Origin: Pelomonas sp. CA6
GTDB lineage: Bacteria; Pseudomonadota; Gammaproteobacteria; Burkholderiales; Burkholderiaceae_C
DNA: 64,000 nucleotides
NCBI RefSeq assembly: GCF_022549225.1
Contig: NZ_JAKZFD010000008.1
Location: 124,001-188,000, forward strand
Direction of reading: 5' to 3'
The notes beneath the pieces were generated by a model, which saw nothing but the letters and a program-made list of their open reading frames with translations, was not told the origin of the DNA and did not search any database. Below, one piece after another: positions 34,123 to 43,579 of the stretch (within the stretch, counting starts at the first letter, position 1; each line of letters starts with the position of its first letter). Made by a program: the position numbers and the translations under genes.

Positions 34123-34554
34123 GTGAGCGGTGATTTGTCCAGGCTGGCGCGAGGCCTCGAGTACATCGACATGGCTGCGGCGCTGTATCTGGCGGGCGGT
34201 GCCGACCACTCGGCCCTGCTGCTGGCGACCGCGGGCGAACGCCTGCTGGGCGAGGTGGCGCGCCTCGCGCAATCGGCGGCCGACGAGGAACTCGAAGCCA
34301 TGATGGCCAACCTGCCCCACTATGAACCCGCCCCGGTGGAGGTGGCCGGGCATGCGCGCAACCGCCAGCTGCAGTCGGCGATGAGCCTGTCCGGCAGCAG
34401 TGCGCCCGACACCACCGCGGTGCGCCAGAACACCGCCGCGCTGCTGCGCGCCGCCTGGTACACGCTCGAAAGCACCGGGCTCGAATCCCTGGGCCCGCCG
34501 CGGCTGCAGGACGCCATCGAGCGCAGCACCATCTACGCCGACCTGACCGGTTGA
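34123..34554 (+). CDS. Hypothetical protein paired with a PilZ gene
   Basis: 143 residues, no recognised family. Helical N-terminal half (YIDMAAALYLAGGADHSALLLATAGERLLGEVARLA has the look of a repeat-like helical bundle when read in two parts) and a polar C-terminal half. GTG 34123 is chosen because AAGGAG lies 8 bp upstream. It ends 10 bp before the PilZ gene, so both are probably translated from one mRNA and may share a c-di-GMP-linked task. Confidence 0.75.
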   Translation: MSGDLSRLARGLEYIDMAAALYLAGGADHSALLLATAGERLLGEVARLAQSAADEELEAMMANLPHYEPAPVEVAGHARNRQLQSAMSLSGSSAPDTTAVRQNTAALLRAAWYTLESTGLESLGPPRLQDAIERSTIYADLTG

Positions 34555-34564
34555 GGAGCCGCCC

Positions 34565-34924
34565 ATGAGCGCCGAACGTCGCCACTTCGCCCGTGTCGCC
34601 TTCAACACGCCGGCGACGCTGACCACCACCGACGACCGCATCCAGGTCCATGTGCTGGACCTGTCGCTGAAGGGCGCGCTGCTGCAGCTGCCGGCGGCCG
34701 ACCAGGTGCAAGGCGGCCAGCCCTGCCTGCTGGAGGTGCGCCTGGCCGAGGGCGTGCGGGTCACGATGGCGGCGGAGATCGCCTTCGCGCAAGACCACCG
34801 TGCCGGTGTGCTGTGTCGTGCGATCGACATCGAAAGCGTCACCCACCTGCGCCGGCTGATCGAGGTGAACCTCGGCGAACAGGGGCTGCTGGAGCGCGAA
34901 CTGAAGGCCCTGGTCTCGGCCTGA
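34565..34924 (+). CDS. PilZ domain c-di-GMP-binding protein
   Basis: 119 residues forming one PilZ domain. The c-di-GMP switch motifs are present: RRHFAR near residue 5 and DLSLKGA near residue 37 (family pattern D/NxSxxG). Such proteins act as c-di-GMP receptors controlling motility or envelope functions. The phosphodiesterase-type protein at 49125 shows that c-di-GMP signalling is present. Confidence 0.9.
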   Translation: MSAERRHFARVAFNTPATLTTTDDRIQVHVLDLSLKGALLQLPAADQVQGGQPCLLEVRLAEGVRVTMAAEIAFAQDHRAGVLCRAIDIESVTHLRRLIEVNLGEQGLLERELKALVSA

Positions 34925-34952
34925 TCGCGCGCCGGCCGGCTGGCGCGCTTGC

Positions 34953-35801
34953 TCAGCGCAGGATGAAGTCGCGCAGCAGCGCCAGCCCTTCGACCGGACG
35001 GTCGCGCCACACGCCATGCCCGGCACCGGGCAGCACCGTCAGGTGGCGCCAGGGCTCGGGAATGGCCGCGGCGATCTCGCGCGCGTCGTCCACCGGGCAG
35101 ACCGGATCCTCCTCGCCGGCCAGCACCAGCACCGGGCATTGCGCCCGCGCCAGCCCGGGCAGCAGCTGCAGGTCTTGCTTCTCGTGGGCGACGAAATGCA
35201 GCAGGATGTCTTCACGCAGCAGGGTGCGCTCGCCGGCCTGCGGGTCCTGCGGCGGCCGCGTGTTGTAGAGGTGGCGGCACTGCACCCAGTAGCGCGCCCA
35301 GGTCTGCGCGGAGGGACGCGCCCAGAAGTCCTCGGCCGCCGCGCGCGCATCCGGGCCGCCCAGGCGCTCGAACATCGCCAGCTTGCGCGACAGCCCCATG
35401 TGGTGCGAGGTGCTGGACAACACCACCTTGGCCGCATGCGCGGGATGGCGCGCGATATAGCGTTGCGCGACGAAGCCGCCGAAGCTCTGGCCCAGCACGA
35501 TGGGCTTGACGATGCCCAGTGCGTCGCACAGCCGCACGATGTCGTCGGCCCAGGTGTCCAGGGTCCACTCGGCGCTGGGGCGCTCGTCGCTGCGGCCGTG
35601 GCCGCGATGGTCGTAGTAGACGACCTGCGCGATGTCGGCGAAGCGGCCGAACAGCGGCTTGAAGGCGCTGTGGTCGAAGCCCGGCCCGCCATGCATGCAG
35701 ATCAGCGTGGGCTTTTCGCGCATGCGCGGCCCGTCGGGCACCAGGCCCGGCCCCTCGACGTCGACGAACAGCCGCACGCCTTTTTCGATCTCGATCCGCA
35801 T
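34953..35801 (-). CDS. Alpha/beta hydrolase, proline iminopeptidase-like
   Basis: 282 residues. HGGPG oxyanion motif near residue 38, DHRGHGRSD, nucleophile GQSFGG, acidic AGEEDPVCP and histidine GAGHGV are all in order for the S33 peptidase/hydrolase fold. ATG 35801 is preceded by AGGAGAG; six upstream in-frame residues are unlikely. Cytoplasmic; substrate could be a Pro-peptide or another small amide or ester. Confidence 0.85.
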   Translation of the reverse strand: MRIEIEKGVRLFVDVEGPGLVPDGPRMREKPTLICMHGGPGFDHSAFKPLFGRFADIAQVVYYDHRGHGRSDERPSAEWTLDTWADDIVRLCDALGIVKPIVLGQSFGGFVAQRYIARHPAHAAKVVLSSTSHHMGLSRKLAMFERLGGPDARAAAEDFWARPSAQTWARYWVQCRHLYNTRPPQDPQAGERTLLREDILLHFVAHEKQDLQLLPGLARAQCPVLVLAGEEDPVCPVDDAREIAAAIPEPWRHLTVLPGAGHGVWRDRPVEGLALLRDFILR

Positions 35802-35861
35802 CGCCGCCCTCTCCTGCACGCAAAGACGGCCAGTATGCCGGCTGCCGCGCGGCTCGCGGCG

Positions 35862-37118
35862 CTACCAGTGTCCGCCGTGCCGCTCCAGCACGGCGCGCCA
35901 CAGCGCCAGCGCGTCGTCGGACAGCGTCGTCTGGCCCCATTGCGGCAGGCGATCCACCGCGGTCTGCACCATCACCAGACGCAGCTGCGGGTCGACAAAG
36001 ATGAGCTGACCGAACACGCCCAGCAGCGCGAAGCGGCGCGTCGCGCCGGGGAAGATCCAGAAGTGGTAGCCATAGCCCCAGAAGGGGTGGGCACGCCCGG
36101 GCTGAAAGGGTGCCGGATGGTGCTGCCAGCGCGTCGCCGCGTTGACGTAGAGCTCCGGCAGCACCGCCTCGCCGGTGTCGGGCCGGCGGCCGTCGTGGGC
36201 CAGCAGCAGGCCCAGCCGGCCATAGTCGCGCAGCGTGGCGCTGAAGCTGCCGCCGCCCAACTCCAGTCCCTCGCGGTCGGTGAGCCAGCTGGCCTCGTCC
36301 TCGGCCCCCATGGGCTGCCACAGATGCAGGGCCAGGTAGTGCGCCAGGCCCTGGCCGGTCGCGCCCTGCAGCACGGCAGCCAGCACGCTGGTCTCGGCGC
36401 TGGCGTACTGGAAGCGCTCGCCCTGCGCCACATCGCGCGGCCCCAGCTCCTTCAAGGCCGCCACCTGGCCGACGGCCCGCACCCGCGCCGCGAAGCGCGC
36501 CAGGTCGTCATGGCCGTCATAGCGTTCGCGAAAGCCCAGGCCGGAGGCCATGCGCAGCAGGTTGCGCAGCCGGGTCTGGCCGTAGACGCTGTCCGCCAGC
36601 GCCGGCACATAGCGCTGCGCCTCGTCATCCAGCGAGGCGATGCGCCCCTCGAACAGCGCCAGGCCCACGGCCAGCGATACCAGCGACTTGGCCATGGAAT
36701 GGGCGACGAAGCGGTGCTCCGGGCCGCGCTGGTACTGGTAGCGCTCGAGCAGGATCTCGCGGTCCTTCAGGATCAGCAAGCCGGTGACGCGCTGGCGCTC
36801 GAGATAGGCATCGACATCCAGCGCCTGCCCCTGGGCCGAGGTCCAGCGATAGTCCGGCGGCTGCGGCGCGCGCTGCAGCGCCAGCACACGCCGGCCCGGC
36901 CTCAGCCAGCGCACCTGCCCGCCCAGGATGCCGGAGATCCCGTCCAGATGGCTGAACGAGCCCACCCGAACCCGTTCGTCGACGAACCAATTTGCGGCCG
37001 TGCCCACCGGGTAGCCCTGGTCGCGGCCCAGGCGCTCCTCGTCCGGCGCCGCATCGGCACCGGTCGACAGGGCCAGCGCCAGGCACAGGCCCAGCGCGCA
37101 GGACAGCAAAGCGTTCAC
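35862..37118 (-). CDS. Exported serine beta-lactamase-like hydrolase
   Basis: 418 residues. A signal peptide (VNALLSCALGLCLALALSTG) ends near ADA. The class C beta-lactamase/esterase fold shows the SxxK motif SMAKS, the YxS motif YAS in FQYASAE, and a C-terminal GYGYHFW region. GTG 37118 is chosen because CAGGGG lies upstream and the signal peptide then begins correctly; ATG 37151 would add 11 residues. More likely a peptidase or esterase than a resistance enzyme. Confidence 0.8.
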   Translation of the reverse strand: MNALLSCALGLCLALALSTGADAAPDEERLGRDQGYPVGTAANWFVDERVRVGSFSHLDGISGILGGQVRWLRPGRRVLALQRAPQPPDYRWTSAQGQALDVDAYLERQRVTGLLILKDREILLERYQYQRGPEHRFVAHSMAKSLVSLAVGLALFEGRIASLDDEAQRYVPALADSVYGQTRLRNLLRMASGLGFRERYDGHDDLARFAARVRAVGQVAALKELGPRDVAQGERFQYASAETSVLAAVLQGATGQGLAHYLALHLWQPMGAEDEASWLTDREGLELGGGSFSATLRDYGRLGLLLAHDGRRPDTGEAVLPELYVNAATRWQHHPAPFQPGRAHPFWGYGYHFWIFPGATRRFALLGVFGQLIFVDPQLRLVMVQTAVDRLPQWGQTTLSDDALALWRAVLERHGGHW

Positions 37119-37331
37119 GGGACCCCTGGCATGAAAAGGAGGCGGGAGCATGCCTCAGCGCCGTGACGAGAGCAAGAACCCGGCGCCCCGCACGGTCCCG
37201 GTGCGAATGCGCGCGCGTCGAACGCCGTGTGCGATTCGCTGACACCAAACTTGCGCTGAAGCAAGACCGCGCCCCCGCCCACGGCCGACGATGCGAAATT
37301 CAGGGTTTCATTCAACAAACAGGGAGTGCCC

Positions 37332-38897
37332 ATGAGCAAGGCATATCTGATCGGCGGCGGCATCGCGTCGCTGACGGCGGCCGCCCACCTGATCCGCGAC
37401 GGCGGCTGGCGCGGCGAGGACATCCAGATCCTCGAGGCCGGCGAGATCAACGGCGGCGCGATGGACGGCAGCGGCAATGCGCAGGACGGCTACGTGATCC
37501 GTGGCGGCCGCATGTTCAACTTCAGCTATCTGTGCACCTACGAGTTGCTGGGCTTCATCCCCTCGCTGACCGACCCGGCACGCACGGTGCTGCAGGAGTT
37601 CCAGGACTTCAACGAGCAGAACAAGACCCACGCGCAGGCACGCCTGGTGCGCGGCGGCGCCATCGTGCCCGACGTGGAGCGCATGGGCTTCTCGGCGCGC
37701 GACCGCCTGGACCTGATCCACATCGCCGGCGTCGACGAGTCCACGCTGGGCCGCAAGCGCATCGACGAGTGCTTCCAGCCCGAGTTCTTCCAGACCAAGT
37801 TCTGGCTGATGTGGGCGACGATGTTCGCCTTCCAGCCCTGGCACAGCGCGGTGGAGTTCAAGCGCTACCTGCACCGCTTCGTGCATGAGTTCCCGCGCAT
37901 CCACACGCTGGCCGGCGTGGACCGCTCGCCCTACAACCAGTACGACTCGGTGATCCTGCCGATCGAGACCTGGCTGCGCGGTCGCGGCGTGCAGTTCCGC
38001 AACCAGTGCACGGTGCTGGACATCGCGTTCAAGCCTGGCCGCGAGGAGGTCACGGCGCAGCGCCTGTACCTGCTGGAAAGCGGCGGACCGCGCACCGTGG
38101 AGCTGCAGGCGGGCGACCTGGTCTTCATGACCAACGGCTCGATGACGGCCGCCGCCACGCTGGGCAGCCACACCGAGGCGCCGCCGCTGTCGGTGGCCAA
38201 GACGGCGGAATGGCTGCTGTGGGAGAAGATCGCGCGCAACCGGCGCGACTTCGGCAACCCCTCGGCCTTCTGCGACCACGTGGACGAGTCCTTCTGGGAG
38301 TCCTTCACCGTGACCTGCCGCGACCCGCTGCTGCTGCGCCTGATCGAGGAGTTCAGCGGCAACACGCCGGGCACCGGGGCGCTGGTGACGCTGTGCGACT
38401 CCAACTGGCTGATGAGCTTCGTGATCGCCAAGCAGCCGCACTTCCGCAACCAGCCGGAGGACGTTCAGGTGTTCTGGGGCTACGGGCTCTTCCCCAACCG
38501 GCCCGGCAACTTCGTCGCCAAGCCCATGGGCGAGTGCAGCGGCGCCGAGATCCTGCAGGAGCTGCTGGGCCATCTGCGCCTGCGCGAGCATGAGGCCCAG
38601 GTGCTGGCCGGCTGCAGCTGCGTGCCGGTCAAGCTGCCCTACATCACCTCGCAGTTCCTGCTGCGCGAGGCCGGCGACCGGCCCGCGGTGGTCCCGGCCG
38701 GCTCGACCAACTTCGCCTTCATCAGCCAGTTCTGCGAACTGCCCGAGGACGTGGTGTTCACCGTCGAATACTCGGTGCGCGCGGCGCAGACCGCGGTCTA
38801 CCAACTGCTCAAGCTCGGCAAGACCCCGCCGCCGGTGTACAACGGCCAGTCCAGGCCCCAGGTGCTGATCGACGCGATCCGCACGCTGCTGACCTGA
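37332..38897 (+). CDS. ohyA: Oleate hydratase
   Basis: 521 residues. FAD-dependent addition of water to the cis-9 double bond of unsaturated fatty acids, giving 10-hydroxystearate. Motifs: LIGGGIASL at the N-terminus, the GGAMDGSG loop, RGGRMFNFSYLCTYELL, and NFAFISQF near the end. Length is a little shorter than Gram-positive relatives but in family range. CAGGGAG precedes ATG 37332. Monocistronic and closed by a bidirectional terminator. Role: detoxification or modification of unsaturated fatty acids. Confidence 0.92.
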   Translation: MSKAYLIGGGIASLTAAAHLIRDGGWRGEDIQILEAGEINGGAMDGSGNAQDGYVIRGGRMFNFSYLCTYELLGFIPSLTDPARTVLQEFQDFNEQNKTHAQARLVRGGAIVPDVERMGFSARDRLDLIHIAGVDESTLGRKRIDECFQPEFFQTKFWLMWATMFAFQPWHSAVEFKRYLHRFVHEFPRIHTLAGVDRSPYNQYDSVILPIETWLRGRGVQFRNQCTVLDIAFKPGREEVTAQRLYLLESGGPRTVELQAGDLVFMTNGSMTAAATLGSHTEAPPLSVAKTAEWLLWEKIARNRRDFGNPSAFCDHVDESFWESFTVTCRDPLLLRLIEEFSGNTPGTGALVTLCDSNWLMSFVIAKQPHFRNQPEDVQVFWGYGLFPNRPGNFVAKPMGECSGAEILQELLGHLRLREHEAQVLAGCSCVPVKLPYITSQFLLREAGDRPAVVPAGSTNFAFISQFCELPEDVVFTVEYSVRAAQTAVYQLLKLGKTPPPVYNGQSRPQVLIDAIRTLLT

Positions 38898-38941
38898 GCC
38901 CGGCGCGCGCCGCCCGCGGGATCGCAGCGCGGCGCATGAAG

Positions 38942-38976
38942 AAAAAAGGGCGCCCTCCACGGGCGCCCTTCTCGTT
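38942..38976. terminator. Bidirectional Rho-independent terminator
   Basis: AAGGGCGCCC (38946-38955), loop TCCAC, GGGCGCCCTT (38961-38970). Six A on the left (38942-38947) serve the minus transcript of the RND operon; TTCTCGTT on the right serves oleate hydratase. Confidence 0.87.
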
Positions 38977-39007
38977 GGTGGGGACGGCTCGCGCCGCCCG
39001 GGGAGGG

Positions 39008-40387
39008 TCAGGTCTTGTCCAGACCGCCGCCCAGCACCTTGTACAGCTGCACCTGATTCTGCAGCTGGGCCAGGCGCACCTGCAGCGCCGCCTGCTCGGC
39101 CGCGAAGCTGGCGCGCTGGGCGTCCAGCAGGTCCAGCGACGACGCCGCGCCATTGCGGAAGCGCAGGTCCACCAGCGACAGGCGGCGCGTCTCGGCGTCG
39201 GCCTGGGCTTGCTGGGCGCGCAGCTGCTCGTCCAGCGTGGCGCGGCCGGCCAGCGCGTCGGCCACCTCGCGGAAGGCGGTCTGCACCGTCTTCTCGTACT
39301 GCGCCACCGCGATCTCGCGCTGGGCCTTGGCCGCGTCCAGGTTGGCGCGGTTGCGCCCGGCGTCGAAGATGGGCATGAGCGCCTGCCCCACCACGCTCCA
39401 GGCCGTCTTCTTGAACAGCTCGGACAGCTCGGAGCTCGCGCTGCCGAAGTTGGTGGTCAGCGTGATGCTGGGGAAGAAGGCGGCACGCGCGGCCCCGATG
39501 TTGGCCGCGGCGGCAACCAGCTGCTGCTCCGCCTGCAGCACATCGGGGCGCTGCACCAGCACCTCGGACGGCAGCCCGGCCAGCACCGGCGCGAGCTGCT
39601 GCGCCGTCAGCGGCTGGCCCGGCGGCAGGTCCTGCGGCAGCGCCTGGCCGACCAGCAGGACCAGCGCGTTCAGGTCCTGCGCGCGGGCGCGCTGGGCCTG
39701 GGCCAGCGCGGCGCGCGCGGTTTCCAGCGAGGACTGCGCGCTGGCAAGGTCCAGGCTGGAGGCGGCGCCGTTGTCGAACTTCAGCTGCATCAGCTTCAGC
39801 GCGTCGTCGCGCGTCGCGGTGGTGCGCTGCGCCAGCTGCACCAACTCCTCGTCCGCCTGCCAGGCCAGGTAGCTGCTGGCGACCGCGGCGATCAGGCTGA
39901 TGCGCGCCGCGCGGGCCCCTTCGACGCTGGCCAGCGTGCGTGCCACGGCCGCATCGCTGGTGTTGCGCAGCTTGCCGAACAGGTCCAGCTCGTAGGCGGT
40001 CACCTGCAGGCCGGCCTGGTAGGTGGTCTTCTGCTCGCCGCTGCTGTCGGGCTGGCGCGTGCCGTTCAGGCCCACGCCGACCGTGGGCCAGCGGTTCGCG
40101 GCCGCGACGCCCGCCTGGGCGCGGGCGACGTCGACATTGAGCAGCGCGACGCGCAGGTCGCGGTTGTTCTTCAGCGCCAGTTCGATCAGCGCGGCGAGCC
40201 GCGCATCATTGAAGAAGCGCTGCCATTGCAGCTGGGTCGCGGCCTGCGCGCCGGGGACTTCGGCCCCCTGCAGCGCGGGCCATTGCGGGGCCACCGGTGC
40301 GGCCGGCCGCTGGTGCTCGGGGGCCAGGTTCACGCAGCCCGCGAGCCCCAGGGACAGCGCCAGTGCGGAAATCGTCCACTTGGTCAT
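39008..40387 (-). CDS. RND efflux outer-membrane lipoprotein (NodT/OprM family)
   Basis: 459 residues. Lipobox LAGC near residue 18 gives an acylated outer-membrane channel. Two similar halves of long helices (each with an RND-type repeat such as ALLNVDVARAQAGVAAANR and RANLDAAKAQREIAVAQYE) form the periplasmic tunnel. AAGGAG precedes the ATG. Third gene of the tripartite pump operon, 3 bp after the pump gene. Confidence 0.93.
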   Translation of the reverse strand: MTKWTISALALSLGLAGCVNLAPEHQRPAAPVAPQWPALQGAEVPGAQAATQLQWQRFFNDARLAALIELALKNNRDLRVALLNVDVARAQAGVAAANRWPTVGVGLNGTRQPDSSGEQKTTYQAGLQVTAYELDLFGKLRNTSDAAVARTLASVEGARAARISLIAAVASSYLAWQADEELVQLAQRTTATRDDALKLMQLKFDNGAASSLDLASAQSSLETARAALAQAQRARAQDLNALVLLVGQALPQDLPPGQPLTAQQLAPVLAGLPSEVLVQRPDVLQAEQQLVAAAANIGAARAAFFPSITLTTNFGSASSELSELFKKTAWSVVGQALMPIFDAGRNRANLDAAKAQREIAVAQYEKTVQTAFREVADALAGRATLDEQLRAQQAQADAETRRLSLVDLRFRNGAASSLDLLDAQRASFAAEQAALQVRLAQLQNQVQLYKVLGGGLDKT

Positions 40388-40390
40388 TCT

Positions 40391-43300
40391 TCAGATCTCC
40401 TTGGGCAGTTCGTCGCTGTGCGTTTCGTGGGCATAGAGCTTGCGCTGCCGCTCGCTGCCCTTGAACAGGCGCCGCACCACCAGGAAGAACACAGGCACGA
40501 AGATCACCGCGAGCACGGTGGCCGTGACCATGCCGGACATCACGCCGGTCCCGATGGCGCGCTGGCTGGCGGAGCCGGCGCCGCTGGCAAAGAACAGCGG
40601 CATCACGCCCAGGATGAAGGCCACCGAGGTCATGATGATGGGCCGGAAGCGCAGGTGGCAGGCCTCCAGGATGGCCTCGACCAGCCCCTTGCCCTGCGCC
40701 TGCAGGTCCTTCGCGAACTCGATGATCAGGATCGCGTTCTTCGCCGACAGGCCGATGATGGTGATCAGGCCGACCTTGAAGTACACGTCGTTGGGCATGC
40801 CACGCAGCGTCGCGCCGGCGACGGCGCCCAGGATGCCCAGCGGCACGACCAGCATCACCGACAGCGGGATGGACCAGCTCTCATAGAGCGCCGCCAGGCA
40901 CAGGAAGACCGCCAGCAGCGAGAACGCCAGCAGCACCGTGGCCTGCGAGCCCGACAGGCGCTCCTCGCGCGACATGCCGGTCCACTCGTGGCCGATGCCC
41001 GCGGGCAGCTTCTCCATCATCTTCTCCAGCTCGGCCATGGCTTCGCCGGTGGAATGGCCGGGCGTCGCGTCGCCGGCCAGGCGCATCGCCGGATAGCCGT
41101 TGTAGCGCGTGGCCTGCATCTGACCGGTGATCCACTGGGTGGTCGCGATCGCCGACAGCGGCACGGTCTTGCCGCCCGCGCCATTGACGTTCAGGCGGAG
41201 CAAGTCCGCGGGCTGCATGCGCGCCGCGGCATCGGCCTGCACCACCACGCGCTGCAGACGGCCCTGGTTGGGGAAGTCGTTCACGTAGGTGGAGCCGAGC
41301 TGGGTGGACAGCACGGCGGCGACGGCGTCGTAGCTGACGCCCAGCGCCTGCGCCTTGTCCCGATCAATGTCGATCTGGATCTGCGGCGCGTCCTCCAGGC
41401 CGTCGGGGCGCATGCCGGTGATGATCTTGCTCTGCGAGACCATGCCCATCAGCTGGTTGCGCGCCGCCAGCAGGGCCTCGTGGCCCAGGCCGGCGCGGTC
41501 CTGCAGACGCAGCGCGAAGCCGGTGGCCGTGCCCAGCTCGGGGATGGGCGGCGGGCTCAGCGGATAGATGAAGGCATCGCGCACGCCCATCATCATCGCG
41601 CCGAAGGCCCGCTGCGCCAGCGCGCCGGCGCTGTGCTCCTGGCCCTTGCGCTCTTCCCAGGACTTCAGCGGCACGAACACCAGCGCCGCGTTCTGGCCCT
41701 GGCCCGAGAACGAGAAGCCGATCACGCCCACGGTCGATTGCACCTCGGGCTGCTTGAGCATGAAGTCCTCGACCGCCTTGACCGCGGCCTCGGTCCGCGT
41801 GGCCGTGGCGCCCGGGGGCAATTGCACGTTGACGATCAGGTAGCCCTGGTCTTCATTGGGCAGGAAGGACGAGGGCATGCGCACATACAGCCAGCCGACC
41901 ACCGCGACGATGGCCGCGAAGGCCACCAGCATGCTGGGGCTGCGCTTGAGCAGGCGCGCCACCCAGCCTTCATAGCCCTTGGCGGTGCGCGCGAAGCCGC
42001 GGTTGAACCAGCCGAAGAAGCCGCTCTTGGCGTGATGGTGGCCGGCCTCGACCGGCTTGAGCAACGTGGCGCACAGCGCCGGCGTCAGGCTCAGGGCCAT
42101 CAGCGCCGACAGCAGCATGGAGGCCACCATCGCCAGCGAGAACTGGCGGTAGATGTTGCCCACCGAGCCGGAGAAGAAGGCCATCGGCACGAAGACCGAG
42201 ACCAGCACCACGGTGATGCCGATGATGGCGCCCGAGATCTGGCCCATGGCCTTGCGCGTGGCGTCCCGGGGCGAGAGTCCCTCCTCGCTCATGATGCGCT
42301 CGACGTTCTCGACCACGACGATGGCATCGTCGACGAGGATGCCGATCGCCAGCACCATGCCGAACAGCGTCAGCACGTTGATCGAGTAGCCCATGCCCAG
42401 CATGATCCCGAAGGTGCCCAGCAGCGCCACCGGCACCACCAGCGTGGGGATCAGGGTGTAGCGCCAGTTCTGCAGGAACAGGAACATCACCAGGAACACC
42501 AGCACCACGGCCTCGACCAGGGTCTCGACGACCTGGCTGATCGAGATCTTCACGAACTTCGACGAGTCGTAGGGGATCTCGTAGATCACGCCATCGGGGA
42601 AGTAGCGCTTGAGTTCGACCATGCGCTCCTTCACCGCGGTGGCGGTGGCCAGCGCGTTGCCGCTGGGCGAGAGCTGCACGCCGATGCCGGTGGAGGGCTT
42701 GCCGTTCAGGCGCGCATAGGTGCCATAGCTCTGGCCGCCCAGCTCGATGCGGGCCACGTCCTTCAGGCGCACCGTCGAACCGTCGGCGTTGGCGCGCAGG
42801 GTGATGTTGCCGAACTGCTGGGTGTTCTCCAGCTGGCCCTTGACCACGATGGTCGCGGACATGGTCTGGCTGCTCAGATTGGGCAGGTCACCCATGGTGC
42901 CCGCGGGCACCAGCGTGTTCTGCGCGCGGATCGCGGCATTGACCTCGGCCGGGCTGATGTTGAAGGACAGCATCTTGGCCGGGTCCAGCCAGATGCGCAT
43001 CGCGCGCTCGGTGCCGAAGAGCTGGGCCTGGCCGACGCCGGGCAGGCGCTGGATCTCGGGCACGATGTTGCGCGCGGCGTAGTCGCCCAGCGCCACCGGG
43101 TCCATCGAGCCGTTGCTGGAGGACAGGGTCACGAACAACAGGAAGTTGTTGCGCGCCTTGTCCACCCGCACGCCCTGCTGCGTCACCGCCGCCGGCAGGC
43201 GGGGCGTGGCGCGCGACAGGCGGTTCTGCACCTCGACCTGCGCGAGGTCGATGTTGGTGCCGGGCTCGAAGGTCACGGTGATCGCGCCGGTGCCGTTGGC

Positions 43301-43549
43301 CTGGCTGACCGATTCCATGTAGGCCAGGCCGGGGGCGCCGTTGAGCTCCTGCTCGATCACGGAGATGACGCTCTCGTCCAGGGTCTTGGCCGAGGCGCCG
43401 GGATAGACGGCGTTGATCACCAGCGAGGGCGGCGCCACCGTCGGGTACTGCGCCACGGGCAGCTGAGTGACCGCGACCCCGCCGAAGACGAGGATGAACA
43501 GCGCGATCACCCAGGCGAACACCGGGCGGTCAATGAAGAAACGTGCCAT
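40391..43549 (-). CDS. RND multidrug efflux pump, inner-membrane subunit (AcrB/HAE1 family)
   Basis: 1052 residues with 12 predicted transmembrane segments and two large periplasmic loops. Family landmarks: FFIDRPVFAWVIAL at the N-terminus, the proton-relay segment GILVDDAIVVVENVERIM in the first half and FAKDLQAQGKG in the second. It exports hydrophobic drugs with the adaptor and channel encoded on either side. AAAGGATG before the ATG. Substrate range cannot be predicted. Confidence 0.95.
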   Translation of the reverse strand: MARFFIDRPVFAWVIALFILVFGGVAVTQLPVAQYPTVAPPSLVINAVYPGASAKTLDESVISVIEQELNGAPGLAYMESVSQANGTGAITVTFEPGTNIDLAQVEVQNRLSRATPRLPAAVTQQGVRVDKARNNFLLFVTLSSSNGSMDPVALGDYAARNIVPEIQRLPGVGQAQLFGTERAMRIWLDPAKMLSFNISPAEVNAAIRAQNTLVPAGTMGDLPNLSSQTMSATIVVKGQLENTQQFGNITLRANADGSTVRLKDVARIELGGQSYGTYARLNGKPSTGIGVQLSPSGNALATATAVKERMVELKRYFPDGVIYEIPYDSSKFVKISISQVVETLVEAVVLVFLVMFLFLQNWRYTLIPTLVVPVALLGTFGIMLGMGYSINVLTLFGMVLAIGILVDDAIVVVENVERIMSEEGLSPRDATRKAMGQISGAIIGITVVLVSVFVPMAFFSGSVGNIYRQFSLAMVASMLLSALMALSLTPALCATLLKPVEAGHHHAKSGFFGWFNRGFARTAKGYEGWVARLLKRSPSMLVAFAAIVAVVGWLYVRMPSSFLPNEDQGYLIVNVQLPPGATATRTEAAVKAVEDFMLKQPEVQSTVGVIGFSFSGQGQNAALVFVPLKSWEERKGQEHSAGALAQRAFGAMMMGVRDAFIYPLSPPPIPELGTATGFALRLQDRAGLGHEALLAARNQLMGMVSQSKIITGMRPDGLEDAPQIQIDIDRDKAQALGVSYDAVAAVLSTQLGSTYVNDFPNQGRLQRVVVQADAAARMQPADLLRLNVNGAGGKTVPLSAIATTQWITGQMQATRYNGYPAMRLAGDATPGHSTGEAMAELEKMMEKLPAGIGHEWTGMSREERLSGSQATVLLAFSLLAVFLCLAALYESWSIPLSVMLVVPLGILGAVAGATLRGMPNDVYFKVGLITIIGLSAKNAILIIEFAKDLQAQGKGLVEAILEACHLRFRPIIMTSVAFILGVMPLFFASGAGSASQRAIGTGVMSGMVTATVLAVIFVPVFFLVVRRLFKGSERQRKLYAHETHSDELPKEI

Positions 43550-43579
43550 GTCAGGACATCCTTTCCAGACGGGTCACGC

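Noticed and set aside
33878..34126. 82-codon frame ending in a GTGA overlap with the gene at 34123
   Set aside because: The overlap looks like coupling, but the translation is Pro/Arg/Ala-rich without protein-like structure and has no Shine-Dalgarno. AAGGAG serves GTG 34123 instead.
35862..37118. Antibiotic-resistance beta-lactamase
   Set aside because: SxxK and YxS are present, but no clear KTG motif, and the layout fits the broad esterase/peptidase group of serine hydrolases.
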